Assembly (NCBI GenBank): GCA_041389885.1
Contig: JAWKRB010000037.1
Coordinates: 1 to 64,000, forward strand
DNA length: 64,000 bases
Direction: 5' to 3'
Source of the DNA: JAWKRB01 sp041389885
GTDB taxonomy: Bacteria; Myxococcota_A; Polyangia; Polyangiales; Ga0077539
The notes under the pieces are model-generated. The model was not told the DNA's origin, searched no databases, and was given only the letters and a program-made list of their open reading frames with translations. Shown in pieces: positions 25,326-34,756 of the stretch. Numbering within the stretch: position 1 is the first letter of the stretch; the number at the start of each line of letters is the position of its first letter. The position numbers and the translations under genes are program-made.

Positions 25326-26660
25326 TCAGCCCGTGGTCGCGGTGTGCTCGAGGCCCTGCGCGCGGGCCTGCGCGGCGACGGCGTCGCGCACCGCGGCGTG
25401 GACCTTCGGGTCGAGGGGGTTGGGCACGAGCTCGCCGGGCGCCGCCTGCGCGGCGATGGCCTCGGCGGCGGCGAGGCGCATCTCGGCGGTGATGCGCTTC
25501 GCCCGCGCCTCCAGCGCGCCGCGAAAGATGCCGGGGAAGGCCAGGGCGTTGTTGATCGAGCGCCCGTCGCCCGCGTAGGCCGCGCCCGCGGCGAGCGCGA
25601 CGTCGGGGTCGATCTCGGCGTCGGGGTTCGAGAGCGCGAAGATCACCTGCCCCTTACGCACCATCTCGGGGCGAATGAGCCCGGGGCGCCCGGTGGTGGC
25701 GACGACGATGTCGGCCTCGCGCATCACCCCCGCCATGTCGGTGACCGTGGCGCCGAAGCCCTTCATGCGCGCGCACGCCTCGACCGAGAGGTCGCTCACG
25801 AAGACCTCCCGCGCGCCGTAGTCGAGGGCGGTGCGGGCGATGGCGCTCCCCGCGGCGCCGAGGCCGATCTGGCCGACCCGCGAGGTCTTGAAGTCGATCC
25901 CGATGAGCTTGCAGGCGTTGAGGATCGCGGCGAGGGCCACCGTCGCCGTGCCCCACTGGTCGTCGTGCATCACGGGCTTGTCGAGCCGCGCGTCGAGGGC
26001 CTCTTCGATGCGAAAGCAGTCGGGCATACGAATGTCTTCGAGGTGAATCGCGCCGAAGCCCCGCGAGGTGAGCAGCACGGTCTCGATGAAGACCTCGGGG
26101 TCGCGGCTGTCGATCAGGATGGGCGTCGCCGAGAGCCCCGCGAAGCGCTCGTAGAGGGCGGCCTTGCCCTCCATCACGGGGAGGCTCGCGAGGGGGCCGA
26201 TGTCGCCGAGGCCCAGCACGCGCGTGCCGTTGGTGTACACGGCGACGGAGCTGCGCAGCCCGGTGAAATCCCACGCGAGCTCGGGCTCGCGCTGGATCGC
26301 CAGCGACACCCGCGCGACGCCCGGCGTGTAGATGTAGCGCAGGTCGGCGAGGGTCTCGATGCGGCTGCGGCTCACGGTGCGGAGCTTGCCGCCGCGGTGC
26401 GCCTCGAAGACCCGGTCGGTGACCGTGAGCAGCTCGAACCCGGGGAGCGCGCGGATCGCCTCGAGCACCCGCTCGGTGTGGGCCTCGCTCTCGGTCTCGA
26501 GGGTCACGTCGCGCACGGTGTCGTTCTCGCCGATGGTGACCGTGCTGATCTCGCCGATCATCCCGCCGTGCTCGGCGATCACCGTCGCGAGGTGCGCGAG
26601 CTGCCCGACGCGGTGTCGCAGACGCACGCGGGCGATGGTGTCGTGGCTGTACTTACGCAT
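25326..26660 (-). CDS. NAD(P)-dependent malic enzyme with N-terminal ACT-type domain
   Basis: Residues 1-80 form an ACT-like regulatory domain (IARVRLRHRVGQLAHLATVIAEHGG). The malic enzyme catalytic and NAD-binding domains follow: YTPGVARVS near 110, GLGDIGPLASLPVMEGKA near 168, IHLEDI, HDDQWGTA, and the Rossmann motif IGLGAAGSAIA. The enzyme oxidatively decarboxylates malate to pyruvate. Length (444) and order match the bacterial MaeB-like short form with an ACT module. One oddity is HDDQWGTA where HDDQHGTA is the common form. The gene is 30 bp upstream of the Rieske-fusion gene and may be co-transcribed with it. Confidence 0.92.
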   Translation of the reverse strand: MRKYSHDTIARVRLRHRVGQLAHLATVIAEHGGMIGEISTVTIGENDTVRDVTLETESEAHTERVLEAIRALPGFELLTVTDRVFEAHRGGKLRTVSRSRIETLADLRYIYTPGVARVSLAIQREPELAWDFTGLRSSVAVYTNGTRVLGLGDIGPLASLPVMEGKAALYERFAGLSATPILIDSRDPEVFIETVLLTSRGFGAIHLEDIRMPDCFRIEEALDARLDKPVMHDDQWGTATVALAAILNACKLIGIDFKTSRVGQIGLGAAGSAIARTALDYGAREVFVSDLSVEACARMKGFGATVTDMAGVMREADIVVATTGRPGLIRPEMVRKGQVIFALSNPDAEIDPDVALAAGAAYAGDGRSINNALAFPGIFRGALEARAKRITAEMRLAAAEAIAAQAAPGELVPNPLDPKVHAAVRDAVAAQARAQGLEHTATTG

Positions 26661-26709
26661 GGGCGGACTCTGCGCCTTCGGGGCGAAAGGGTGAACCCCG
26701 ATGCGCGGG

Positions 26710-27774
26710 TCAGTACACCGAGAGCCCGAGGGAGAGCTCGGGCATCCACGCCGCGCCCAGGGGGCCGTCGAGGGAGAGGTACGACGCCCCCGCGCGGAGG
26801 CTCGCGGCGAAGCGCGTGGTGACCGGCAGCTCGAGCTGCGCGCCGCCCCGCAGGTACCACCCCGAGGCGCTGGGACCGCCCTGCCCCGGCGTGAGCCAGG
26901 CCCCTCCGGCGCCGAGGTACGCCCCGGCCCACAGCAGGGGCATCACCTGCGCCTCGGCGCCCACCGTCGCGAGGAGCGCGCCGTCGACGCCCGCGAGCAC
27001 GTCGGCGCGAGCGCCGACCCCGAGCGCGCGGATCGGAAAGCCCCCGACGAAGGCCCTGCCCCCTCCGCCGAACACCGGCGCCCTCCCCCCCGCCCGCGGG
27101 AGCAGCGCCCCGACGGCGCCGGACTGCATCGTGAAGCCCGCGCGGTCGAGCGGCGCGCGCGCGAGGCGGGCGAAGCGCTCGGTGCTCCCCTCGTAGATCG
27201 TCGCGCGCACGGCGGCCGCGGCGAGCTCGGGGGTGAGCGCCGAGAGCGGCACCGCGAGCACCGTGCCGTCTGCGACCTCGAGGTACACCGGCTCGTCGGG
27301 GGGCACGCCGACCCACCCGTCGTAGCGGGCGCCCTCGGTGGCGGCGAGCACGAAGACGATCCCCGCGGCGGCGAGCACGGCCACGGCCACCGCCGCGGCG
27401 GGGTTGGGGCTCCCGTTTCCGCCCGACCCGCCGCGCGCGCCCGACCCGCCGCGCGCGCCCGACCCGCCGCGCGCGCCCGACCCGCCGCGCACCGTCCCCG
27501 GGAGCCTTCGGGCGCTGCCCCGAAACCACAGCACCCCTGGAACGATCGCGACGCCGGGCGACCCCGGCACCACCCGCGCGTCGGGGGGCGGATGGCTCGA
27601 CGCCACCATGCGCTGGGTGACCCGCACGGTCTGCCAGCGCAGCGCGGGGTCGACGCGCGCGAGGCGGGCGAGCTCGTCGGGGGTGACCCGGTAGCTCGAC
27701 GACAGGCACCCCGGCGAGGCCAGCATCATCAGCGTCATCGCGCCCGCGGTCGCGCGGCGGCCCAGGTGAACCAT
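26710..27774 (-). CDS. lipoprotein/membrane hypothetical with Gly-Ser-Gly-Ala-Arg repeats, 354 aa
   Basis: The start at 27774 gives a lipoprotein signal peptide (lipobox LASPGC near residue 23). A tandem repeat of GGSGAR (four units, ~residues 95-118; an 18-bp DNA repeat around 27421-27490) is followed by a hydrophobic helix AAAVAVAVLAAAGIVFVLAA. The remainder is strand-rich and ends ELSLGLSVY, like a small outer-membrane barrel. The protein is probably envelope-bound. No family was recognised. The repeat number is a likely site of length variation. A longer reading from 27843 would miss the signal sequence. Confidence 0.65.
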   Translation of the reverse strand: MVHLGRRATAGAMTLMMLASPGCLSSSYRVTPDELARLARVDPALRWQTVRVTQRMVASSHPPPDARVVPGSPGVAIVPGVLWFRGSARRLPGTVRGGSGARGGSGARGGSGARGGSGGNGSPNPAAAVAVAVLAAAGIVFVLAATEGARYDGWVGVPPDEPVYLEVADGTVLAVPLSALTPELAAAAVRATIYEGSTERFARLARAPLDRAGFTMQSGAVGALLPRAGGRAPVFGGGGRAFVGGFPIRALGVGARADVLAGVDGALLATVGAEAQVMPLLWAGAYLGAGGAWLTPGQGGPSASGWYLRGGAQLELPVTTRFAASLRAGASYLSLDGPLGAAWMPELSLGLSVY

Positions 27775-27850
27775 GCGCGGGAGCGTAGGTTCGATCGCAC
27801 CCCGAGGCCAAACCGCGGCGGGGCCCCAGAGACTCCTGCACACTGCCGGG

Positions 27851-28522
27851 GTGACCCTGAGACTCTCCAGCCGCGAGCGGCTCTCGCCGAACGACCTGCA
27901 CCGCTACCAGGGCGCGACCCTCTTCGACCGCGTCGCGCGCGTGCTCTGCGAGGCCGACTGCCTGCCGCGCAAGGAGCTGTACGAGTCGTGGGAGGTCGCG
28001 CGCCGGGCCCGCCGACGCTTTCGCGGCGGACGCGTGGTCGACCTCGCCTGCGGCCACGGGCTCATCGCGTGGCTGATGCTGCTCCTCGACGACACGTCGC
28101 AGACCGCCCTCGCCGTCGACCGAAGGCTCCCCCTGAGCGCGGGGCGGCTCACCGAGGCCCTCACGCGGGCCTGGCCGCGCCTCGAGGGCCGCGTCGAGTA
28201 CCGCGAGGGCAAGATCGACGCGGTGACCCTCGGCGCCACCGACCTCGTGGTCTCGGCCCACGCGTGCGGGTCTCTCACCGACGAGGTCCTCGACCGGGCC
28301 GCCGCGGCGGGGGCGCGGGTGGTGGTGCTGCCGTGCTGCCAGTCCCTGGGAGAGGGCGACCTGGGCGGCCTGGAGGGCTGGATCGACGGCGCCCTCGCCA
28401 TCGACGTGACCCGCGTCGCGACGCTGCGGGCGAAGGGCTACTCGGTGCGCACGCAGACGATCCCCGAGGCGATCACGGCGAAGAACCGCCTGCTGCTGGC
28501 CGCGCCGCCCCGAGGGGCGTGA
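27851..28522 (+). CDS. class I SAM-dependent methyltransferase (Methyltransf_32-like), 223 aa
   Basis: The SAM-binding motif VVDLACGHGLIAWLMLL (~residues 58-74) is followed by an acidic strand ALAVDRR. The conserved pair AHACGSLTDEVLD and VVVLPCCQSLG matches the Methyltransf_32 (PF13679) group, whose members modify tRNA or other small targets. The GTG at 27851 is preferred because upstream in-frame sequence would run into the promoter region of the divergent lipoprotein gene. The gene is isolated and intact. There are no N6-adenine or C5-cytosine catalytic motifs, so it is not a DISARM methylase. Confidence 0.75.
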   Translation: MTLRLSSRERLSPNDLHRYQGATLFDRVARVLCEADCLPRKELYESWEVARRARRRFRGGRVVDLACGHGLIAWLMLLLDDTSQTALAVDRRLPLSAGRLTEALTRAWPRLEGRVEYREGKIDAVTLGATDLVVSAHACGSLTDEVLDRAAAAGARVVVLPCCQSLGEGDLGGLEGWIDGALAIDVTRVATLRAKGYSVRTQTIPEAITAKNRLLLAAPPRGA

Positions 28523-28532
28523 GCGCGACGGC

Positions 28533-29666
28533 CTACAGCATCGAAAAATCGCCCTCGAGCCCCAGCCACGCGCGCCCGGCGAGCTTGCTTGCGCCGGGGG
28601 CCACCATGATGTGCTGCGTGATCGTGTGCGCGTCGCGCGAGTGCCGCTGCAGGGGGTTGTCGCGGTAGATCGCCGCGCCCCCGCCGAGCGCGTGCGCGAC
28701 GTCCACCACCGAGGTCGCGGACCGCACCGCGTGCGAGGCCGCCATGCGCAACAACGCCCTGTCTCGCAGCGAGATCGTGTCGTGTTCGCGCACCTCTGCG
28801 ATGGCCTGGAGCACGAAGGCGCGGGCGGCGCGGAGCTCGGCCTCGGCGCGGGCGAGCTCGATCTGCACGTGGCTGTCGCTCGCGCGGCTCGCGCCGCCGC
28901 GGCGGGGGGCCCTGGCCTGCGCGGTACACGCGTCGAGGGCCGCGCGGGCGACGCCCAGGGCCACGGCGCCGACGCCCAGCGCGAGGACCGCGAAGGGAGG
29001 CAGCGGGGCCGTCGCGCCCTGCGCGGGCTTGTCCTCGCTGAGCACGGCGGTGAGGCACTCGGGCACGAAGACGTCGTCGACCACCAGGTCGTGGCTGCCG
29101 GTGCCCGAGAGCCCCGCGACGTTCCAGGTGTCGACGAGGGTCGAGTCTTCGGCCGAGAAGAACATCGAGCGGACCTCGGGGGCGCCGCTCGCCGTCTTGC
29201 GCGGCCCCGCCTCGCCCATCACCAGCGCGCCGCCCGTGCGCCACGCCGCGTTCTCGCCGCCGCTGCAGAAGGGCCAGCGCCCGCGCACGCGGTAGCCTCC
29301 CTCCACCGGCGTCGCCCTGCCCATGGGCGCGAAGACCCCCGCCAGCGCGACGTGCGGGTCGCGCAGGAGCCGCGCGGCGCCCTCGTCGGGGAGGTACGCC
29401 GCGAGGAGCCCCGTCGTCGCGCCGGTCATCACGCACCACGCGGTGGCCGCGTCGCCCTCGGCGAGGGTCTCGAGCGCGCGCACGTACACGTCGGGCGTGA
29501 CCTCGAGGCCGCCGCGAGAGGCCGGCACGAGCATACGGAAGTACCCCTCCCGGCCGAGGCGCGCAGACAGCTCGGGGTCGACGCGACGCGCGGTCTCGTG
29601 GCGAGGCGCGGCCTCGGTGAGCTCAGGGACGAGCCCGCGGGCGTGGGTCAGCAACGCGTGGGTCAT
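28533..29666 (-). CDS. acyl-CoA dehydrogenase-like flavoprotein monooxygenase
   Basis: This 377-residue protein has the three-domain acyl-CoA dehydrogenase layout. A helical N-domain (LSARLGREGYFRMLVPASRGG) precedes a beta domain with WPFCSGGENAAW and SGTGSHDLVVDDVFVP. The helical C-domain ends ALGGGAAIYRDNPLQRHSRD. The GGAAIYRDNPLQRxxRDxH tail is typical of the HsaA/HpaB-like flavin-dependent monooxygenase branch rather than true beta-oxidation dehydrogenases. It would use reduced flavin from a partner reductase. The substrate is unknown. It converges on the methyltransferase gene with a 10-bp gap and is monocistronic. Confidence 0.85.
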   Translation of the reverse strand: MTHALLTHARGLVPELTEAAPRHETARRVDPELSARLGREGYFRMLVPASRGGLEVTPDVYVRALETLAEGDAATAWCVMTGATTGLLAAYLPDEGAARLLRDPHVALAGVFAPMGRATPVEGGYRVRGRWPFCSGGENAAWRTGGALVMGEAGPRKTASGAPEVRSMFFSAEDSTLVDTWNVAGLSGTGSHDLVVDDVFVPECLTAVLSEDKPAQGATAPLPPFAVLALGVGAVALGVARAALDACTAQARAPRRGGASRASDSHVQIELARAEAELRAARAFVLQAIAEVREHDTISLRDRALLRMAASHAVRSATSVVDVAHALGGGAAIYRDNPLQRHSRDAHTITQHIMVAPGASKLAGRAWLGLEGDFSML

Positions 29667-29761
29667 GGCGCGGGTCTCCGTCGACGCTTGGGGGTGAACA
29701 GGGGCGGTGGACCCCGAGGTCGTAAGACAGCCGTCGCGCGCGAAGCAAGCGCCCCGCGCGC

Positions 29762-31723
29762 TCAGGGCACCCGCACCGAGAGGGAGAACGCCGCGGCCCC
29801 GGTCGCCTCGCGGTCGCTGGACAGCTCCAGCACCACCCGCTGCCCCGCGGTCATCGCCGCCGCCACCTCGGCCGTGTCGCTGCCTGCGGGCGCGACCACG
29901 CACGTCTGCGCCTCGCAGCCCGTCCCCACGCCGAGGGCGCGGAGGCCCCGGAGCGTGAAGGCGTAGCGCCCGCTCACCGGCGCGACGAACTCCATCGCCG
30001 TCACCCGCTGCGTGCGCCCGATGTAGCAGCTCGGACCTCCGCCCACGGCGTGCGCGACGCCCTCGACGGTGTACTCGCCCGGCGCCGCCGGGGGCGCCCA
30101 GGTGGGCGTCCAGCCCTGGATCCCGCAGCCTCGCGCGGGCCGCGTGGGCTCGCAGCGAGGGTGGTCGGCGCCGCTCTGCTCCGCGCACGTGAGCCCCGCG
30201 GCGCAGGCCACGGAGGGGTCGTCGCAGCGCGCGCCGAGGGGGGCCTCGACGGTCGGTCGCACGGCGACCTCGACCGCCTCGCTGCGCCGCGACCCGGTGT
30301 CGGTCGCCGCCACCCGCAGCCGGACCATCGCGGGCGACACCACGAAGCTGCGATCGATCCCGCTGGGCCGCAACGCGTTGGGACCGTTCGACACCTCGAT
30401 CGAGGTCGCGAAGGGCACCCCCGACGGCGGCTCGTGGGCGAAGACCGCCGCGACCCTGGGCGCGCTCGCGAGCACGGAGCCGCGGTCGTCGAGGGCCTCG
30501 AGGGAGAGCTGGCTGACCGGCGCGCCCGCGCCGAAGCCCTCGACGGCGACGCGCAGCGAGCCGCGCCCGTCGTCGCGCCAGGCGCGCACGCGCGAGACCT
30601 CCAGGGCGCTCGCGCGGCGGCAGGTCCCGCGCGGAGACGTCCCGTCGGTGACGCAGCGCAGCCCCTGGTCGCAGCGCTCGGCGAGGAGGTCGGTCGCGCA
30701 GGCTTCGCCCTCGCGCGGGGGTGTCCACCGCTCGACGGCGGCCTCGACGGCGCCCTCTCCTTCGGGACGCGAGCCGTCGTAGAACCAGAACCGACCGCGC
30801 ACTGCCCCCGGAGGCACCTCCCTGCCGAGGCTCGCGAAGGACCCGTCGAGGCCCACCACGACGTTGCCCTCGTAGCCCATCGGCGCGAGGGCCGCGCCGC
30901 GCGCGTCGAGCCAGCGAATGAACATCGTCGCCCCGCGCCGGAGCCGCGAGGGGTCGCCGAGCGACGCGCGTCCGACGTAGAGCGCCTGCCTGCGCGAGGC
31001 GCTGGCGAGCGCGCGGAGGCTCGTGAGCGTGGGCGAGCGCGACGCGACGGGGACGCACTCGAAGCGCTCGGGGTCGCAGGCGTTCACCGCGCAGACCTCG
31101 CGCTCGCCGGGGCACACCGCGGGGGTGCCGAGGCCGAACTCGCAGGCGAGGTCGGCCACGCGCTCGACGCGCAGGGCGTAGCGGCAGTCGACGCCCTCGG
31201 GGCATCCGTCGAGGGTGACCCCGAGGGTCTCGCCGCGCTCCACCTGCACGTCCACCGTGTGCGCGCCTGACGCGAAGGGTCCGTGCACGTCGGGGAAGCC
31301 CGTGCAGGCCGCCGCCGTCGCGCAGCCGCGGGTGAGGTCCAGGGCCCAGAGCTCCTCGCCCGTCGCGCGAAAGCGCCAGCGGCCGCCGCGGGGCGCGGTG
31401 AAGCGCAGGCGAACGTCGGCGCGGTCCTGCCAGGGCTCGCCGAGGCAGCTCGGGCGCGCGGTGTTTCGGGTGGGCGCAGGGTCGTCGAAGGCGAAGACTG
31501 CCCGGGCCACGGCGTTCTCGGGCGCGGCCAGCTCGGGGAGGGACGCGCAGGCGGGCGCGGGCGTCAGCGCCGCGGGGGGATCGCAGGACGCGCCGTCGAC
31601 GGGCGCCACGGTCGACGCGTCCGCGACGGTCGAGTGCCTGTACGAGGCGCTGTCGGTGCTGCGAATCGACGACGCGCAGCCCGCGAGCGCGAGGGCGGCG
31701 ATGGGTGCATAGCGGGTGATCAC
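29762..31723 (-). CDS. secreted Cys-containing lipoprotein, 653 aa
   Basis: A lipobox LALAGC near residue 16 follows a short signal peptide, so the mature protein is lipid-anchored. The chain is mostly beta, with several Ig/jelly-roll-like modules, PPC-like segments (VRLRFTAPRGGRWRFRATG, RYAFTLRGLRALG) and paired Cys in CPGEREVCAVNACDPERFEC. No catalytic motif is visible. Such large Ala/Asp-rich surface lipoproteins are typical of Polyangia. It precedes no obvious operon partner; the next minus-strand gene upstream begins 2.9 kb away and encodes a similar class of product. Confidence 0.75.
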   Translation of the reverse strand: MITRYAPIAALALAGCASSIRSTDSASYRHSTVADASTVAPVDGASCDPPAALTPAPACASLPELAAPENAVARAVFAFDDPAPTRNTARPSCLGEPWQDRADVRLRFTAPRGGRWRFRATGEELWALDLTRGCATAAACTGFPDVHGPFASGAHTVDVQVERGETLGVTLDGCPEGVDCRYALRVERVADLACEFGLGTPAVCPGEREVCAVNACDPERFECVPVASRSPTLTSLRALASASRRQALYVGRASLGDPSRLRRGATMFIRWLDARGAALAPMGYEGNVVVGLDGSFASLGREVPPGAVRGRFWFYDGSRPEGEGAVEAAVERWTPPREGEACATDLLAERCDQGLRCVTDGTSPRGTCRRASALEVSRVRAWRDDGRGSLRVAVEGFGAGAPVSQLSLEALDDRGSVLASAPRVAAVFAHEPPSGVPFATSIEVSNGPNALRPSGIDRSFVVSPAMVRLRVAATDTGSRRSEAVEVAVRPTVEAPLGARCDDPSVACAAGLTCAEQSGADHPRCEPTRPARGCGIQGWTPTWAPPAAPGEYTVEGVAHAVGGGPSCYIGRTQRVTAMEFVAPVSGRYAFTLRGLRALGVGTGCEAQTCVVAPAGSDTAEVAAAMTAGQRVVLELSSDREATGAAAFSLSVRVP

Positions 31724-31839
31724 AGAGGGGCGTGGTGGCCGGGGAGTTTCGCGTCCGTCACGAAATCAGTCGCGCGGCGCACCGACGCGAGGTCATCGCG
31801 CTCAAAGGCCTCGTCGATCGTGACGGGACGCGGCGCGCC

Positions 31840-34668
31840 TCAGCCCGGCGCGCAGCCTCCGCCGACGCAGGCGCCTACGCCGCCGCCGAGCAGCAGTCGC
31901 CGTCGCTGGAGCACGATCCCCCGGTGATCCTGCACGGCGGCGGCGCGCAGGCGCCCCGCGTGCAGACCCCCGAGCAGCAGTCGCCGTTGTTCGTGCACGC
32001 CGCAGACACCGCGCGGCAAGGCGCCGCGCAGACGCCGTCGCGGCAGGCGTTGGGCGCGCAGCAGTCGCCGTCGGTCGCGCAGCTCGCGCCGAGCGAGGCG
32101 CAGGCCGCGCGGCACACGCCCGACGCGCAGACGCTCGGCGAACAGCAGTCCGAGTTCGACGCGCATGCTTCCCCGAGACGGCGCAGGCCGCGCGGCAGAG
32201 CCCTGCCCTGCGCGGTTGGGCGCGCAGCAGTCGCCGTCGTTGGTGCACGCGAGGTCGAGGGCCAGTGCAGGCCGCGCGGCACACGCCCCCTCGGCAGGCG
32301 TTGGGCGCGCAGCAGTCGCCGCCTTGGCCGCGCAGCTCGCGCCCGCCGCGCGGCACACCGGCGCCGCGCACACGCCGCGCGCGCAGACCCCCGCGCCGCA
32401 GCAGTCGGCGTCGCGGGTGCAGGCGCCCCCGGCGTCTCGGCACGCGACGGCGATGCAGCGCCCCCCCGCGCACGACGAGGGCGCGCAGCAGTCGGCGTTG
32501 CTCTCGCACGCGCCGTCGACGGGGCGGCAGGCCGCTCGGCACGCGCCCGCGATGCACACCGCGGGCGCGCAGCAGTCGCCGCTGGTGGCGCAGGTCTGGT
32601 CGAGGGGCGCGCACGCCGCGCCGCATCGCCCTGCGCGGCAAGCGTTGGGCGCGCAGCACGACACGCCGTCGCCGCAGCTCGCGCCCGCCGCGGCGCAGGT
32701 GGGGCCGACGCGGTCGAGGGCCCAGAAGGGGCGGTGGTTGTCTTCGGCGATGCCCTGGAAGGGGAGGCGAAAGGCGGGGTAGCTCGGGTCGGCGGCGCCC
32801 GCGGCGGCGTTGAGGTCCACGGCGGCGACCCAGAGCTGCTCATGGCGGCCGAGGCGCGACGAGCCCGAGAGCACGCCGCCGTAGTCGCGGGTGGAGCTGA
32901 AGGCCACCCAGGCGTAGTCGTCGGCGACGCCGGCGGGCGCCCAGGTGGGCATGTTGTCTTGCACCGTGGGGGTGGTGACGGTGCCGTTGTTGATCACGGT
33001 GTTGGCGCGGGCGAGCGCGCGGGGGTCGCTTCCGTCGGCGCGCATGAGCCAGAGGTCCGAGGTGACGTCGTTCTGGCCGTTGCCGGTGGAGTGCACGAAG
33101 GCGATCCAGCGGCTGTCCCACGAGAAGCTCGGGAACTGGTTGCTGTCGTTGTTCGCGCCGGTTCCGTAGAGGGTTCGCACGGCGCCCCAGGCGTCGCCGG
33201 GCTGGATCTCGACGGTCGCGATGCGCGCGCCCGACACCCCGCGGTCGCGGTCGCTCGCGCTGAGCGCGAAGGCCATGAGCCGGTCGTGGAGGGCCCAGGC
33301 GGGCTGCGTGCCGTAGGTGCGCGCGGCGAGGGGCACCGTGTTGATCGCCGCGCCGTCGGTCACGTTGCGCAGGGTCATCACCCCTCGCGCGGCGGTGACG
33401 ATCCGGGTCTCGTCGGTCGAGAAGGTGCTCCAGAACATGGGGATCGCGTCGCGCCCCGCCGGGGCGAGCACGCGCCGGGGCGGCGTGGTGGGCGAGGCCT
33501 CGACCACCCAGAGCTTGTTGCCGCCGACGTCGGCGGCCCTGAGGTTGCCCCGGCGCGAGAGCGTGTGGCACGCGACGCAGTTGCGGTCGGCCTCGGCGGG
33601 GGTGAGAAAGTTCGTCGGCGCGGCGTCGCCCACGGTCGCGCGCCGCACGCCCTCGACGGTGGTGCTCCAGTAGTAGATCGCGCCCGGCACCGGACCCCGG
33701 GAGAAGCCGATCGAGAGCGTGGCCGAGCGGTGATACACGCCGGGCGAGGACGCCTGCGCGCCGTCGACGGTGACGCGCACGCTCCCGCGCGGGTTCGAGC
33801 CGGCGATGTAGCGCCAGATCTCGAGGGTGGGCTCGAAGCACCCGAGGCCCGTGCGCGCGGCGGCGCAGTCGGCGTGCTCGCCGTCGGTGTAGAGGGTGAC
33901 CCGCACGCGGTCGCTCTCGAAGGTCACCCGAAAGCGGTCGCCGCCGCCGCGACGCCACTGGAACAGCACCTTGTAGACGTTCTGCGGGAACACCGTCTCG
34001 TTCGCGGGGTACACCCACGCGGGGGTGCGAGACGGGTCGGCGCCTGCGGTGGCCGTGTCGGGAAAGGCCATGGGCGACAAGGGGTTCGCGCCGGGCGCGG
34101 TGAGCGCGAGGTCGAAGCGCACGCGCACGTTGGCGGTGGCCGCGAAGGTGCCGTGCCGCGCGGTCACCACCGCGTCGCCGCCCGCGGCGTTGGTGGTGCG
34201 CGCGAGGCCCGCCGCGTCGACGCTCAAGAGGTCGGCGCGGTCGACGGTCCAGAGGGCGGTGACCGGGACGTCCCGGCCTCCGCGGGTGCGTCCCACCGCG
34301 CGAAGGCTCTGGGTCTGAGGGCTCGTGAGGGAGGTGACGGTGAGCGTCGCCGTGGGCGGGTCGACGCGCAGGCCCACGATCGCGTCGGGGTTGCTCGCGT
34401 CCATCGCGGCCTCGGCGACGTCGCGGGACGCGTCGGTCGCGGCGACGTCGTCCCCCGGCGAGGCCCCGTCGCGCGCGGGGTCCGCGTCGCGCGCAGGGTC
34501 CGCGTCGAAGCTCGGGGGTCGCTCGTCGAGGGGCGCGTCGTTCAAGCGCGCGTCGATGCCCGACGCGACGTCTCCGCCCGCGTCGATCGAGGGCGCGAGG
34601 GGAGTCGGGGCGCACGAGAGCGCGGCGCAGAGCAGCGAGGACCAGAGAACCCATCGACGAAGGATCAC
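31840..34668 (-). CDS. lipoprotein with c-heme site, TolB-like propeller and Cys-Cys repeats; frameshifts in tail
   Basis: The signal peptide ends in a lipobox (LLCAALSC, residue ~19). An Asp-rich linker is followed by a BIG2-like domain (VGLRVDPPTATLTV), beta domains, a single heme-binding CVACH near residue 365, and TolB-like blades (FPSFSWDSRWIAFVHS). The C-terminal ~250 residues are repeats of the form DGDCCAPxxCxxGxC, a Dickkopf-like disulphide module common in myxobacterial surface proteins. From about 32400 to 31860 the repeats jump among all three frames at least four times, so no single frame translates the tail correctly. Residues up to ~720 are intact. The protein is periplasmic or surface-anchored. 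Confidence 0.75.
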   Translation of the reverse strand: MILRRWVLWSSLLCAALSCAPTPLAPSIDAGGDVASGIDARLNDAPLDERPPSFDADPARDADPARDGASPGDDVAATDASRDVAEAAMDASNPDAIVGLRVDPPTATLTVTSLTSPQTQSLRAVGRTRGGRDVPVTALWTVDRADLLSVDAAGLARTTNAAGGDAVVTARHGTFAATANVRVRFDLALTAPGANPLSPMAFPDTATAGADPSRTPAWVYPANETVFPQNVYKVLFQWRRGGGDRFRVTFESDRVRVTLYTDGEHADCAAARTGLGCFEPTLEIWRYIAGSNPRGSVRVTVDGAQASSPGVYHRSATLSIGFSRGPVPGAIYYWSTTVEGVRRATVGDAAPTNFLTPAEADRNCVACHTLSRRGNLRAADVGGNKLWVVEASPTTPPRRVLAPAGRDAIPMFWSTFSTDETRIVTAARGVMTLRNVTDGAAINTVPLAARTYGTQPAWALHDRLMAFALSASDRDRGVSGARIATVEIQPGDAWGAVRTLYGTGANNDSNQFPSFSWDSRWIAFVHSTGNGQNDVTSDLWLMRADGSDPRALARANTVINNGTVTTPTVQDNMPTWAPAGVADDYAWVAFSSTRDYGGVLSGSSRLGRHEQLWVAAVDLNAAAGAADPSYPAFRLPFQGIAEDNHRPFWALDRVGPTCAAAGASCGDGVSCCAPNACRAGRCGAACAPLDQTCATSGDCCAPAVCIAGACRAACRPVDGACESNADCCAPSSCAGGRCIAVACRDAGGACTRDADCCGAGVCARGVCAAPVCRAAGASCAAKAATAARPTPAEGACAARPALALDLACTNDGDCCAPNRAGQGSAARPAPSRGSMRVELGLLFAERLRVGRVPRGLRLARRELRDRRRLLRAQRLPRRRLRGALPRGVCGVHEQRRLLLGGLHAGRLRAAAVQDHRGIVLQRRRLLLGGGVGACVGGGCAPG

Positions 34669-34756
34669 GGCGTTCTCCCGGGGTGAAGCGGCGCGGGTGC
34701 TACGTTATCACCGGGTATCGGGCGCCCTGTAGGGGCTCTTGCCCGTCTGCCATGCG

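Noticed and set aside
27851..28522. SAM methyltransferase as the missing DISARM methylase
   Set aside because: It matches the Methyltransf_32 type, has no DNA adenine or cytosine methylase motif, and lies 9 kb away in an unrelated setting.
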